Program-made: the position numbers and the translations under genes
Origin: Cristatella mucedo
Taxonomy: Eukaryota > Bryozoa > Phylactolaemata > Cristatellidae
Direction of reading: 5' to 3'
Assembly: GCA_009760855.2 (NCBI GenBank)
Contig: WPIO01000001.1
Coordinates: 13,707,001 to 13,771,000 of the forward strand
Length of the DNA stretch: 64,000 nt
The notes under the pieces: generated by a model
The model's database searches: none
The model's input: the letters and a program-made list of their open reading frames with translations, nothing else
Told to the model about the DNA's origin: nothing
In this document: one piece after another, positions 45,040 to 55,924 of the stretch
Layout: every line of letters starts with the position of its first letter
Numbering within the stretch: the stretch's first letter is position 1

Positions 45040-46081
45040 CTGCAGCTTTCCCCCTCTCAATGTGAGCCAGGGTGCAGAGGCAGCCATTCAGTGCTCTAGA
45101 AGTGCTGGCATATTCTACCTGGTGGCTTCCTACGGTCATCACTCTTGGATGCTCTGTCGGCTTGACGGCCAGTCCCCTCACTCTTGGCTGATACATCCAC
45201 TAACAGAAAACAACTAAATGCCAGTAGCTAGATCACAACTAGTTAGTACGAAGAAGATGTAATGGTAACACACCTTTAGGATGTACCCACCACCGGAAAG
45301 ACAGCAAGCATTAGGAGGAATACAAGCATTGAGAGACTGCGATGAGTAGAAACGAAAGGCATTAAATGACAAGCTCTAAAGCCAGATGCAATAAGATCCT
45401 AAATCCCAAGCCCCGTGTAGGTCAGGCAACAACGATGAGCTGCTTTCCTCCATGTCTCACACTCACGAGTCCTTGTGCCTACCATAACAAAAGAAGCTTG
45501 AAAAAGAAGCAGCAGGATCAGAATTTGTTCGATAGCGGATCATGTGGTAGCTATGTTGGTTGGGCAGAAATAAACCGGTATAGTCCTAAAACTGGCATTT
45601 GCACACACCAAGTTCCTTGTGAATTATATAGCTTTATCCATACTACTACTACTACCACGAGGAATAGAGGGAATACTGCCTACTGCTGGGTATGAGATCA
45701 CAATGTCTTGCAATTAAATATGAAGCTAGTCAGATTTACCAATGTAGATCAGGTCTCTGGAAGCAGGGAATAATGCTGGCAGCGCCGGTATGCCGCGGCA
45801 TGACTCGGCAGATATCTACAATTTCGAGCACGTGAGCAATGAAGTTGGAAAATGCTGCAGCAGCATATTCCTGATCTCGGGTTTGACAGCCGTAAATACA
45901 GCACCCAGCACGTTTAAGAGCGCTCTGGTTACGGATTTGGTAAATGCATATACGGCACACGTATTCCTCACGACATCAGTTGCCTTACCCTAGTTGCACT
46001 TCGGCACCTACTGCTTCGCATCAACCAGAGAGGGGGGTTACTTCCGTCACTTGAGTCCCATTTGTAACTGACGCGAGCTAG

Positions 46082-46162
<81 letters not shown>

Positions 46163-47060
46163 TCTCTCCCCCTTAGCAGCGCAGGTGGAATAAGGGGAAG
46201 ACTTGACTAAGCCTTTCCCGTGACGTATCCGGTCTATGGACCGAACCTCGAAGGCTAACCGGTAAAGCTGCTCCTACCAAAGCATACTGATCAAGATGTG
46301 TGACAAAAGCCATAAGGAAATCATACCATTATACCCGGTGAAGTAACACATGACCCCATGCATCCTTCTGAAAAGCTCATGACAGAGTAACGCCCAACGG
46401 TTAAGGCGGCTACTAAGTGCAGCAAGGCTCGTGGGGCGTACGCAAACGGTCGCCAGCGTTTAGGAAATCCGCATCTACGGCATAGCAACGCTACTGCAGG
46501 CCTAGCATTACCAAACCAAGCGACGGGACTCAAGCAAAAGACTAAAGCAAAAGCTCGGTAGCGTCCAGCACTTAGCTCGGTAAGTTTGCGGCGCCCTCGA
46601 CCAGCTAACAGATACGTCGCAATGCAAGGTCGCCCACCAGCGCGCTCACATACTTGAGTCTTTGGTCGAAGCATTTCCCATAGGCGGCATTTTGCTGACT
46701 GCAAAACCTCCGAAAGTCAAGCGTGGGATAGGCAACGAAGCCGCAAAACCACTGCTTTCGGAAGCACGAAAAAAATCTGTAGCCACAGGTAAGCCTCTTT
46801 CCTGCCGGTCTAGCGGCAGCTGCGGACGCAGAGTGCTGATCCGGCGAATGGACGGAAGACGAATTGCCCCGTACACTGAATTACAGCGAAGGGCAAGTAT
46901 AAGCAGTTAAAAGACCGCCTACTACTCGCCGGCGTCGAACGAGCTTATTGTCAGTCTGCTAAATTCGATTGGGCAGATGGCTGTTGAGCTGACAGTTACC
47001 CGCCCCCTCCCTCGAGTGTGGCCCGGTGTGACCGGTGTCATATTGGCCCCGTCCGAAAGA
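45040..47060. promoter_or_regulatory. CpG-rich, probably 5' region of the AIFM3-like gene
   Basis: 46200-47060 has many CpG dinucleotides against a CpG-poor background, plus strong donor-like sites. A minus-strand ATG at 46876 opens MYGAIRLPSIRRISTLRPQL, which looks like a mitochondrial targeting sequence but has no good donor after it. A plus-strand open stretch (46665-46790) ends exactly at an ACAG/GTAAGC donor. Either could be a first exon; neither is linked to a known gene. Confidence 0.3.
46082..46170 (+). repeat. (CT)n microsatellite
   Basis: About 42 CT units with CCC interruptions at both ends, next to the CpG-rich region. Confidence 0.97.
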
Positions 47061-47086
47061 CCTGCTTGGGCTACTAGTATATCTGA

Positions 47087-47370
47087 ATGTTAATAATAAT
47101 AATTAAACGTTTCTTTAGCATCCTAAGATAAACTAGATAGACTTCTAGATATTTCACATATTCTGGAAAAGAAGCTCGTCAATTAATTTAGTGTTCTCAT
47201 GCACAATGTTGGCACCCTTAAGCACGCAAAGGATAATTCACCGGACGGCCCAATGCTACGAATGATAGGTAAGGGTTTAGCTTCTTTTTAAATGTCATCG
47301 AGACCGGGGGAGTCGGTAGTGACTTCCAGCCTTTTGGAGAAAGCGAACTAAAGGCTGTATTACAAACGGT
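47087..47370 (-). repeat. Diverged LINE-A 3' copy
   Basis: AATAATAATAATT tail, then AGCATCCTAAGATAAACTAG, and further out TTTAGCTTCTTTTTAAATGT and GCGAACTAAAGGC in family order. Confidence 0.7.
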
Positions 47371-47871
47371 ATGCTATGGTATTGCTGTCTTTCCGGTGGT
47401 GGGTACATCCTAAAGGTGTGTTGCCATTACATCTTCGTACTAACTAGTTGTATGCAGCGGCTCCCATGTCCGGACAGAACAGGCCGCAAACACAGCGCTC
47501 ATGACGGTGCTAGTCGCAGCCGACGCACTACGAATAGCGGCGAAGCCCTCAGCCTCTAAATCACGGCTTGCTCCTTACATGTAGGTGCAGCACCAGTGCT
47601 CACAAATATGCCAAAGCTCCTTTAGAAAAGATGGCTTAAATAACTAGGATTTAAAGAGCAGTAGTTGAGGTAGTATCGAAGACTTTATTGAGAGGTTTGA
47701 TCTTCGAGAGCTCGGACCTGGAACATAAAAAATGTGTGCTCCACACATCTACAATGGCTAATGTGGAGTTCTCTGGGTGGTTGGCCACCGTGACTATAAT
47801 TTCGCAGTTACAGCCAACAGCTTCAGAAAAGTTGAGTATAGCCACCAATGAAAACTACTTCAGTCTTCATA

Positions 47872-48330
47872 TAAAAATAATAATAATAACACACTTGATA
47901 AAGCGCCATTTGAGAACTCAGTCTTTTTCTAAGCTTATACATTTGCTGCAAGGGGAGCACGATCGGATGGTTAGTGGTATCATGCTTAACAAACAACATG
48001 AATAACACAGTTAGGGGTGACATGCACAGGGTCAGCATGCGTGTGGTTCATGGCAGCATGCACAGTGTCAGCACGCATAGGCACATAAAAGACGAATCAC
48101 AGGAACCCACTAAATGCTGTGCTAAATAGGTGCGATTTTAATTTCTTTTGAATGGGGTCAAGTCAGGGGATGTGACGGGAGTCGGGAGTGAGCTCCAGGC
48201 TTTGGGAGCATACGAACTAAAGGCACGGTCACCGGAGGATTTGAAGGTTTGCAAGAGGTATAGGTAAACAGATTCCAAAAAGCGGGTGGTACGATGCTTA
48301 GCCTTGTGGGGCAGTAGATGTATATAAAAA
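47872..48330 (-). repeat. LINE-A 3' copy
   Basis: AATAATAATAAC tail; GGGGTGACATGCACAGGGTC; AGGAACCCACTAAATGCTG; GAGCATACGAACTAAAGGCA; GGTACGATGCTTAGCC. All in family order. Confidence 0.85.
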
Positions 48331-50000
48331 CTATAACGGAATTTGGTCGGTCTACATGCAGTGAAGCTCGTGGAAATTAAGCCTGTATGGGCAAAGATGG
48401 ATCAGTGCATGATACTAAGTAGTAATCAAAATAGTTGATTGAGTCATTTTGAATTTCTTTTAAAAAGGAAAAATCCCAAAAATGCATCTGGCTGTCGTCT
48501 GGTGACTAAAAAAAGGCACTTCCTAAAGTGCATTTTCAATTAAAGCTTTCCAATAAGCTTACAAGAATGGGCAACTTTATCGGTCGTGAGGCAACGATAT
48601 AACTAGACCAAATTGAAACGTGTTCATTCGCGAACTTTGAGAAGATAGCCGTGGCAAAAGACGTTTTTTTGAGAACTGAAATTTTTTTATGGACTTGTCG
48701 TGCCGACGCTAAGTGTATGTCGATTTGAATGTTTAATATGGGAGCAACAAATATGGAAACCGTGAAATGCTTCAATCTCGTTCAGTACTTCCAGGCCTTT
48801 AGTTGAGGTAGCGAAGATGGAAATTCAAATTCACGAGCAGACAAGACCGGCAGGCACACCAGTCTCCGTACATAATCCACACTGCCTGACTATTTTTTAA
48901 TCTGACGAAAGCATAATAAGCGAAGGAGTCTCAAAATATCTTGGGCATTAAAACCAAAAACATGTATGGAGTCTATTTAGATTTTTTAGATCACTGTTCT
49001 AAGATATGTATAGGGCTTAACACTAGAAGGTCAAAGGTTCGGTTACGAAACCACTAAAAAGGCAATACAGAGTTCCCTTAAGTTCCCCGATCTGGCCGTT
49101 CGTGAGTCCCAAAAAAATAATTGAGAGCTACAATACGCTGCAGATATGGTATTTCCATCATAACAGGCAACTGACACGTAAAATCAGTCATCCTGCCTAT
49201 TCTACAACATTATTTTGAAAGTCCACCATCAGCCCTCCAACTTGTGCCAGCGTGTGCTCTCCAACAGCAATTACTGTGCATTGATTGCAAAGTTATAGGA
49301 TTGCTGATACGTTCTTAGAATTAGTGCACTCAACTCGGAGTAGGAGTAAATCAGGCTTATAAGATAGTTGTCTGCCACGGTACATAACTAGTTTAATGCG
49401 TTAGCCTAAGTGATCCTCTCCCTGATTGCATTTCAACAGCAGGGTCACTGCATGTAATACATAGCATGTACACACTCGCGAGAATTCTATTTTACTAAAA
49501 TGTAACGAGCACTGCCGGATTCTTCGTCTGACAAAGGCGCAGGTCAAATGTGGATCTACTAAACAGCGTGCAAAATTGGTAGGAGCCTTTAAAGTCATGC
49601 CGGCCTACAGTAGATTTTAATTCAGGACTACCTGCCACAAGTCAAACACTCGCGAAGATGGGACTCAGCAGATCACTAAATGAAGAAACAGTAGAATGTC
49701 ATTGCACAGTGCTGCAACTCAGTCGACGAGAGCAAACCGGGCCGGGTTCATCCCAGACCCAACAACGGTCGAGCAAACAACAGCTGTTGGCCAAGTTGAA
49801 AGTGATTAGGTAACCAAGGGCTAGTGAATTTATAAACCTCGTAATGCTGAGTGAACGTAGATGGCTCCTTTTGATCTTACGTCGCAGGCGCTCACTTATA
49901 ATTTCGTTCCAAGAAAGGCCAAAACGCCCGGTACCGACGCACGCATATCAGCTGCCGAAATGAATCTACAGTCCTTGGTCTACTGCATTTTTGCCTTGAA
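48331..50000. other. Intergenic stretch, nothing recognised
   Basis: AT-rich DNA without a supportable gene or repeat on either strand. Confidence 0.4.
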
Positions 50001-50004
50001 AAGT

Positions 50005-50165
50005 ACTGGCTGATTTAACAGCCTCTTTTGCATAGTGACAGAAGAGCCCATACGGCAATCACCACCACTTACAGCAGCGATAAAGGATCGCCCACCACGT
50101 GATTCGAACCCACGATCTCGAGACCGAAGTCGTGAAAAGCAACCGCCTTACCTAGTGTGCCATTA
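50005..50165 (-). repeat. SINE-B, good copy
   Basis: Read on plus: GGCTGATTTAACAGCCTCTT, GTGACAGAAGAGCCC, GGATCGCCCACCACGTGATT, CGAACCCACGATCTCGAGAC and CCGCCTTACCTAGTGTGCC; the complement of the 42958 copy with few differences. Confidence 0.8.
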
Positions 50166-50254
50166 CGACATTGCACCTGAATCTGTTCTGCTTGATTGCA
50201 GAATCTGTTCCTATGTCCGTAACCGAACGCATTGCTGCCTATGCCACGAGGACG

Positions 50255-51150
50255 CTTCCTTGATTCAGAAATTGGAAAGGCTAACGCTCAAAATCGGCTC
50301 TGCCAGCATACCTCGTGTTGAACCTGCACAAAATCATGTCATGTTCCGAAGTGACCTTTCTTTAGACGACCACATCAGCTCAACAATCAAGTCTGCCTAC
50401 CTTTAGCTATATAATATTGCTAAAATTCGGGCTTGTTTAGGTAGGGATACCACATCCAAGTTGGTCCATGTGTTTGTGACGTCCCGTCTTGACTTCTGTA
50501 ACTAACTGCTTGCAGGCTTTTGCAATCAGCTGCTTACAGCTGGTGCAAAACTGAAGCTATGCTTGTCTGTCGTGAGCAGTTGCCACATCACACCACTTCT
50601 CGCCGACCTGCACTGGCTACCAGCCAAGCAACGGATCGATTTCAAGGTTTTGTCACTTACTTCTAGGTCCCTTCATTCTTTGGCTCCAGCCTACCTATCA
50701 GATCTACTCCCCCACCAGGCTAAGCTTCATGCCGCCTGCTTTGCCCAATCTAACTGTTTAAACATTCCTCGTACAAACCTCAAATCCTTCGAAGACCGTG
50801 CCTTTACTTCGTGTGCTCCCAAAGCCTGGAACTCACTCCCGACTTCCGTCACATCCTATGACTTAACAACATTTAAAAATAAATTAAAAACACGTGTATT
50901 TAGGACAGCATTTAGTGGGTCCCTGCGATTCGTCCTTTATGTGCTTATGGGAGCTGACACTGTACATGCTGCCACGAACCACACTTGCATGCTGACTTTG
51001 TGCATGTCACCCCTATGTTATTCTTGTTGTTTATGGAGAAGGCTACCACTAACCATTCGATCTTGTTTACTTTCCAGCAAATGTAAAGCACCTAGTGAGA
51101 GATTGAGTTCTCTGAGGGTGCTTTATGAAGTGTTATTATTATTATTTGAC
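50255..51150 (+). repeat. LINE-A copy, longer, reverse-transcriptase C-terminal region
   Basis: Non-LTR retrotransposon. Encodes LSLDDHISSTIKSAY, then from 50570 an almost intact C-terminal region (LLADLHWLPAKQRIDFKVLS, APAYLSDLLPHQAK, NLKSFEDRAFTSCAPKAWNS). The 3' UTR follows and TTATTATTATT ends at 51148. Truncated at its 5' end, with several stops. Confidence 0.85.
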
Positions 51151-51675
51151 TCAAGTGGCACGTCTTATTCCGGCATATGCCGATGGCCTCCTATGCTGCC
51201 CTAACCCGTTCAAAGCACACCATAGCAGCGCCACTACGAAAGCATATACAATATCTTCGCTCGGCTCTTATATTTGGCAAGACCGACAGCCAATCAGCAC
51301 GGGTGTTTCATCTCTTGGATGGTTGCAGCTTGTAAAATGGCATTTCAAATTATACAGGCTGAGCACTAGCTAGTCAAAGAAAGGAGTCTGGCTGCTACCC
51401 CAGGAGCATTGATGAGATATCCACTAGCCGATATTAAGAGTTTAAAGGCTAGCCTATGCCACCCATCACCAAGCAATCGAGCCAATTCAATACCTAGGCT
51501 CCTCCCAATGGCAACGAATTAATTTAGCAACACTAGAATGCTCTGCATGCAGCAGTAAACCTTGATGCTATTGTCATTCTTTCCACAGGTTCACTTCAAT
51601 AACACAAACGTACACATTGCCGAATGAACAGCATTTCACACTCCAACTCACATGCAAGTACTCACTCGCGCGAAC

Positions 51676-51691
51676 ACACACACACACACAC
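51676..51691 (+). repeat. (CA)n microsatellite
   Basis: About 8 CA dinucleotides downstream of MRPL36. Confidence 0.85.
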
Positions 51692-51883
51692 AGACATCAG
51701 AATGCATCAACGCCACGGTCAGCAGTCATGGGCAAAGGAATGGATATAAAGGCAGAAAACGACATTAGAACGTTGTCGAGATCAAACATTATTTTTATTC
51801 ACACCAGTAATGTAGAACAAAAATGTAAACTGCCAGATAGAGCTTTGGGGACATAGCAGCAGCCAGAAACAGCATCTAGCAAT

Positions 51884-52210
51884 TCACTTCCACCAAGGGT
51901 CGTCGGTGAAATAGAGTTTGTATTTCATCTTTGACATTTTTTGCATCTGCTTATGTCGTGGCTTGTCTTTGCATTCAACAAAGAGCCTGCCTCCACGCCT
52001 AGTAAAATAGCACTTCTCGCAGCGTTTTTGAAGAGATGCCTGGACCTTATAGCTTCTTTCAGAATGAACCACTGCAGTTGAAGGAGAAAGTAGAACCCTC
52101 GATGGTGAAGCTCCTCCGCATGTGAAAACACTGGTCCAGCTCCTTGCAACCTCAGGCAGCCACGATATCCCACTCTTTAGTGACCCCAGGCTGATCAACG
52201 TTTTGAGCAT
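51884..52210 (-). CDS. MRPL36: Mitochondrial ribosomal protein bL36m
   Basis: Component of the large mitoribosomal subunit. The chosen ATG (52208-52210) gives 108 residues, close to the usual size of animal MRPL36, and begins MLKTLISLGSLKSG, a plausible mitochondrial targeting sequence. The C-terminal third encodes SYKVQASLQKRCEKCYFTRR and then RLFVECKDKPRHKQMQK. This is the bL36 zinc ribbon, with ligands C-x2-C...C-x4-H all present. After that comes a family-unusual tail of about 20 residues ending FTDDPWWK. A splice acceptor (TTCTGTAG at 52242-52249) lies just upstream, so the 5' leader is on another exon. Downstream of the stop lies intergenic DNA with a CA repeat. Confidence 0.92.
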   Translation of the reverse strand: MLKTLISLGSLKSGISWLPEVARSWTSVFTCGGASPSRVLLSPSTAVVHSERSYKVQASLQKRCEKCYFTRRGGRLFVECKDKPRHKQMQKMSKMKYKLYFTDDPWWK

Positions 52211-52241
52211 TTGACCACGTGGACACACGGTAGCCAAGTAC

Positions 52242-53186
52242 CTACAGAAAAATGTAGTTGCATTCAGATAGATACGACTGTGGCCAATGAACATTGCTAG
52301 TACACAGTGCATTTTAAGACAGAAAGATAGCAGCGTGTTGTTTAAGGAGCGAATTTGAATAAGAAATGGTACAAACGAATGAAAACCTGGTGCAAAAGAA
52401 TGAAAACCTGGAGAAAAGTGCAGTGATGTCAATTAAATCGCAAAATAGTTACTACACATGGGGGAACCAGTAAAAAACTTTCGAGCAATCATAGCGGTAC
52501 TGCTTTTGATGCCACACAGACATTTTTCTTCTCCGTTATTGGTTTCGAGAACAATTACACACGCTTATCTCTACTGCTACCGAAAGAGGTCTTTTTCTAT
52601 CAGTCGGTTCTCGACCTGACTGGCACCCTAACGCAGAGGCTGGAGCAGGGCACTTAGATATTGTTGGTGAAAGATATAAGAGCCCCTCTTCAATCCGTCA
52701 CTGAAAGAGGTTGATACCGATACTCGGTGAATGGTATTTGCAGGATTACGTCGACTAGTCAAGTTAAGCATGGTTGCCTAATTGTCTCAGGAAGCTGCAA
52801 TTAAGGTCAATCGATGACATAATATCAGGACGTTCAAATCACACATTTCGAATAGTTAGCGTGTCAAATTAAAGAAAAATCAAGCACTGACCAGCGCACT
52901 ATAACAATTATCAATTATATTTCAATTATTATTAACAATTATAACAATTATCAGCTTTTCGCCGGTTAGGGACGATGGCACTGATTGTATTGGTGACCAG
53001 AGCGGCTTTTTGGGTTCGCCGTGAGTGGGTAGCCTACAGAAAAAAAGCCAATTAAATACACTTCGTAGCTATAAACGCACAACACATGAGGCAAACTAAA
53101 AGCTTTGAAAATAAGTAACATCGTAGGTTTTCGGGGGCCCAAGGATTCAATAACTGGGTACAACAGTTGTAATTCTCTTTCCTTAC
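52242..53186 (-). other. Probable 5' leader intron of MRPL36
   Basis: The exon acceptor at 52242 implies an intron upstream. No other gene or repeat is recognised. A second acceptor-like CTGTAG at 53034 begins an open stretch (ATHSRRTQKAALVTN), but its phase does not connect to the coding exon. Confidence 0.4.
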
Positions 53187-53246
53187 GCAGAGCAGCAGTC
53201 CCCCACATTGCGGCCCAGCGCGTAACACCCGCCGACTGGTGAGCAT
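53187..53246 (-). other. MRPL36: Candidate first exon (alternative start) of MRPL36
   Basis: ATG at 53246 opens MLTSRRVLRAGPQCGGLLLC, mitochondrial-leader-like, up to a strong GTAAGG donor. Its phase does not match the coding exon directly, so it is most likely leader sequence, or it needs an undetected middle exon. Confidence 0.35.
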
Positions 53247-53490
53247 AGCTGGAAATAAAAGGCTGCGGAATTTCTGCAGCATCGAGACCCTAACAAATTT
53301 CAACCAAAGGCGGCACTCATACAATCATACGAGACCAAGTTACCCGATGGTATACGAGCTTACCAGCGCGACCTTCACACCATGAATCCGGAAGCTCAGT
53401 TACCTGAAACAGCGGGAGAAAATGGGATCGTTGTGATGGATATTCTCGAGCCAACTCTTGGCAGTGATGGTATTTAGAAGCTGTATTGTG
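53247..53490. promoter_or_regulatory. Possible bidirectional promoter above MRPL36
   Basis: Short CpG-richer stretch. On the plus strand an ATG at 53391 opens a 31-residue acidic frame (MNPEAQLPETAGENG...) ending at 53486, which could be a first exon or an upstream ORF of a divergent transcript. No link to OXNAD1 could be shown. Confidence 0.25.
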
Positions 53491-54365
53491 CGAAGTAGAC
53501 GTGTATTTAATATCTTTTGGTCACGCGGTAAGATTCAGCTAGTGTAGCTATAGCTTTCTAATAGCTTCCTATAAAGCTAGCTACGTATTTATCAATAGTA
53601 ACCTCAATGTGAGTGCACATTCGCTATATGAAAGCCAGCTCTATCGATGTTGCATAGTTTCACTTAGGTAATAGATCAGGATTACTGCTGACTATTGTGA
53701 GGCTGATGTAAGGAGTGCATTTTAGTCTCTTCAACCTGTCTCTTAATAGCTTTCATAAAGCGAATTATTTGCATCGCTCGTCCTCATAACGAGTTGTTTA
53801 TCCTTACTATTGCTAGTTTTTGTTGCACAATTTTTCAGGTTTGGCTGTCTTTTGCATATTTATTAAAGCATGAGTTAAATTTCCAAGCCTCGTAGTTGCT
53901 ATTAATTTCGGTAACGATCGCTCCTTTGCAGATGTTTTCGAGCGAGCCTGTGTAGATCCATTCGAGAACTTTCGTGAAATGCGTTGAATTGTTTACTGGT
54001 TATTGTGGTCATATAGTGACTTAGAAGAAACTAATAAAATCAGTTATTAATTTTAAAGCTTTTTTTCTATTTTACTGCCCTCTGTTTCTGACAGTCCGAG
54101 CCCTCCAGCAAACCCATACTTATTAATGTCTTCCTATCCACCGCTCGTGGAGTATAAGGGTGGCTCTATATGATTCCAGCAGCTTGTTAATCCGGGAGCG
54201 GTACTTGCCGATTAGATTATTCCCTGTCCAAGATGTTACCCATGGCATTAATCTGCTTCATAGCGCTTTGCCCCTGCTATAGCAGAGTAGGCAAAACTAT
54301 TTTCTGAGAATATATGATACAAGTTTATTTTTGCATATTTTGAAAGTAATGCCAGTACACCCAGG
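53491..54365. other. Intergenic stretch, nothing recognised
   Basis: AT-rich DNA with no supportable gene, RNA or repeat. Confidence 0.4.
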
Positions 54366-54369
54366 CTCG

Positions 54370-54951
54370 AATAATCCTTGCGGTATGGCCACTGCTGCTG
54401 TGGCTTTTATTCGTTTGGGTAATAAGACGGTTGTCTACGATGTTATGAATTTTTAATTTATGCAAGCATGGGAAACATTTATTGACAGCCCCAAAACAAA
54501 CAAATATGCTGCCGGTATGTATGTATGTATTAGTGTGATATCCTCCCACCACGATTTGTTATGACCTCTGTTATTTGGCTAGACATAAAGGCCACAAGCT
54601 TCTGAATCGTCTGTTCTGTTGCAGCAAATTTCACTGAGCCTGAGTTTTGCTGATGAGGTCGGCTACTGGTGTAGACCGAACACCTTGCCTCAGCTACCAG
54701 TCGATATTGCTACCTAGTCGTTCTATGTGGTTCAAACCATATGACTGGCTAGGCCATTGCATCAGCACCAACCAACGATTCGTTAAAAAGTCCTTCATTG
54801 GCCTGAGAGTTTTCACAAGGTCGTTATCTTGCTGCCAAATATAAAGAACCCCAAGCAGAGTGTGTAAGCTTTGAAATCCAACATGCTTTACTAACAATAA
54901 CTTGGATACAAGTACTTTTTGAAAAATTCTCTGGTCATGGTGTAGAGGCAC
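54370..54951 (-). mobile_element. Tc1/mariner C-terminal relic, left copy of an inverted pair
   Basis: The minus strand encodes IWQQDNDLVKTLR and QWPSQSYGLNHIERLGSNID, matching Tc1 Q-Q-D-N-D-P and W-P-S-Q-S-P-D-L-N-P-I-E. The decayed C-terminus and 3' flank run down to 54370. The right-hand copy at 54955-55720 is its inverted partner, so the two point away from each other. Confidence 0.75.
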
Positions 54952-54954
54952 AGC

Positions 54955-55720
54955 CAGTCACCTGATTTGAATCCTTAGAACAGGGGTAGGCAAACTTTTC
55001 GGTCTACTAGATTATTTCAAGAGTTAAGAAGGCACACTAGGCCAGAGGAAGCCACGCCCACTCAGTTGGGCCGATGGAGTGGGCATTGCCAGACGAACAA
55101 GCAGGCGCGGCAGACCCACGGACACGCACTGCAATGATAAGAGTAGACAGTTATCACCCCTGCCAGGTCCGGTGGTTTAGTTTCATACAAGCACCTGACA
55201 CCAGCTGTGAAAATAGACACTGGCCACAGCTTGAGCTGCAACCAGCAGTGATGAAAGGGAACACAACCTTGACAACTCAATTAGGTTGGATCCAGCAGTA
55301 AATGCAGAGGAGGCGTTAGGCCGAATTAGAATACTATCTAGGCCATATCTGTGCTAAAGGCCGGAGTGTTTGCCGACCTCGGCCATAGAACGGCTATTGC
55401 GCAATATTGACAGGCAGCTGAGGCAAGATGTTCGGTCTACACCAGTAGCCGACCTCGTCATGAAAACTCAGGCTCAGTGAAATGTGCTGCAGCAGAATAG
55501 ACGATTCAGAAACTTGTTGTCTTTGTGCCTGGCCAGATATCTGAGGTTATAACGAATCATGGTGGGAGGATGGTACACTAAGCACATACCAGCAACATAT
55601 GTGTTAGTTTTAGGGCTGTAAATAAATATTTTCCAACTGGTATACTTAGCATCATAGACGACCCTCTTGTTACCCAAAGGAATCTACAGCCACGGCTGAG
55701 GCCACACTGCCAGGATCTGT
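54955..55720 (+). mobile_element. Tc1/mariner C-terminal relic, right copy, split by a hAT element
   Basis: The plus strand reads QSPDLN at 54955-54972. The hAT element then interrupts, and from 55385 the frame resumes as IERLLRNIDRQLRQDVRS and NVLQQNRRFRNLLSLCLA up to MVGGWYTK. 55386-55720 is the reverse complement (roughly 80 percent by eye) of 54370-54727, forming inverted arms of about 340 bp. Confidence 0.75.
54981..55382 (+). mobile_element. Non-autonomous hAT element nested in the Tc1 relic
   Basis: Left end CAGGGGTAGGCAAACTTTTC; right end, read in reverse complement, CCGAGGTCGGCAAACACTCC (12 of the first 15 bases match). The flanking 8-mers CCTTAGAA (54973-54980) and CCATAGAA (55383-55390) match at 7 of 8 bases, the expected hAT target-site duplication. 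No transposase visible. Confidence 0.8.
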
Positions 55721-55924
55721 GTGCACGTGAGTAGATAATGTAACGTGTGATAAGCCATGCATGCCAGATTTAATCCTGATTGCTTGGCACTCACTATAAG
55801 CCCTTAGCTGGTAACATCCTATGCCAAAATTATTTCAAACTGTTAAAGATATGAATGTCAAATATTCTTATTTGTTAATCAGAGAAAGTGCAGTCTTTAA
55901 GTGTTCTGCTTGTGATTTATAACT

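Noticed and set aside
50563-51204. 213-residue frame, the longest in the window, as a host gene
   Set aside because: It is the C-terminus of a LINE-A copy; many relatives in the window share it.
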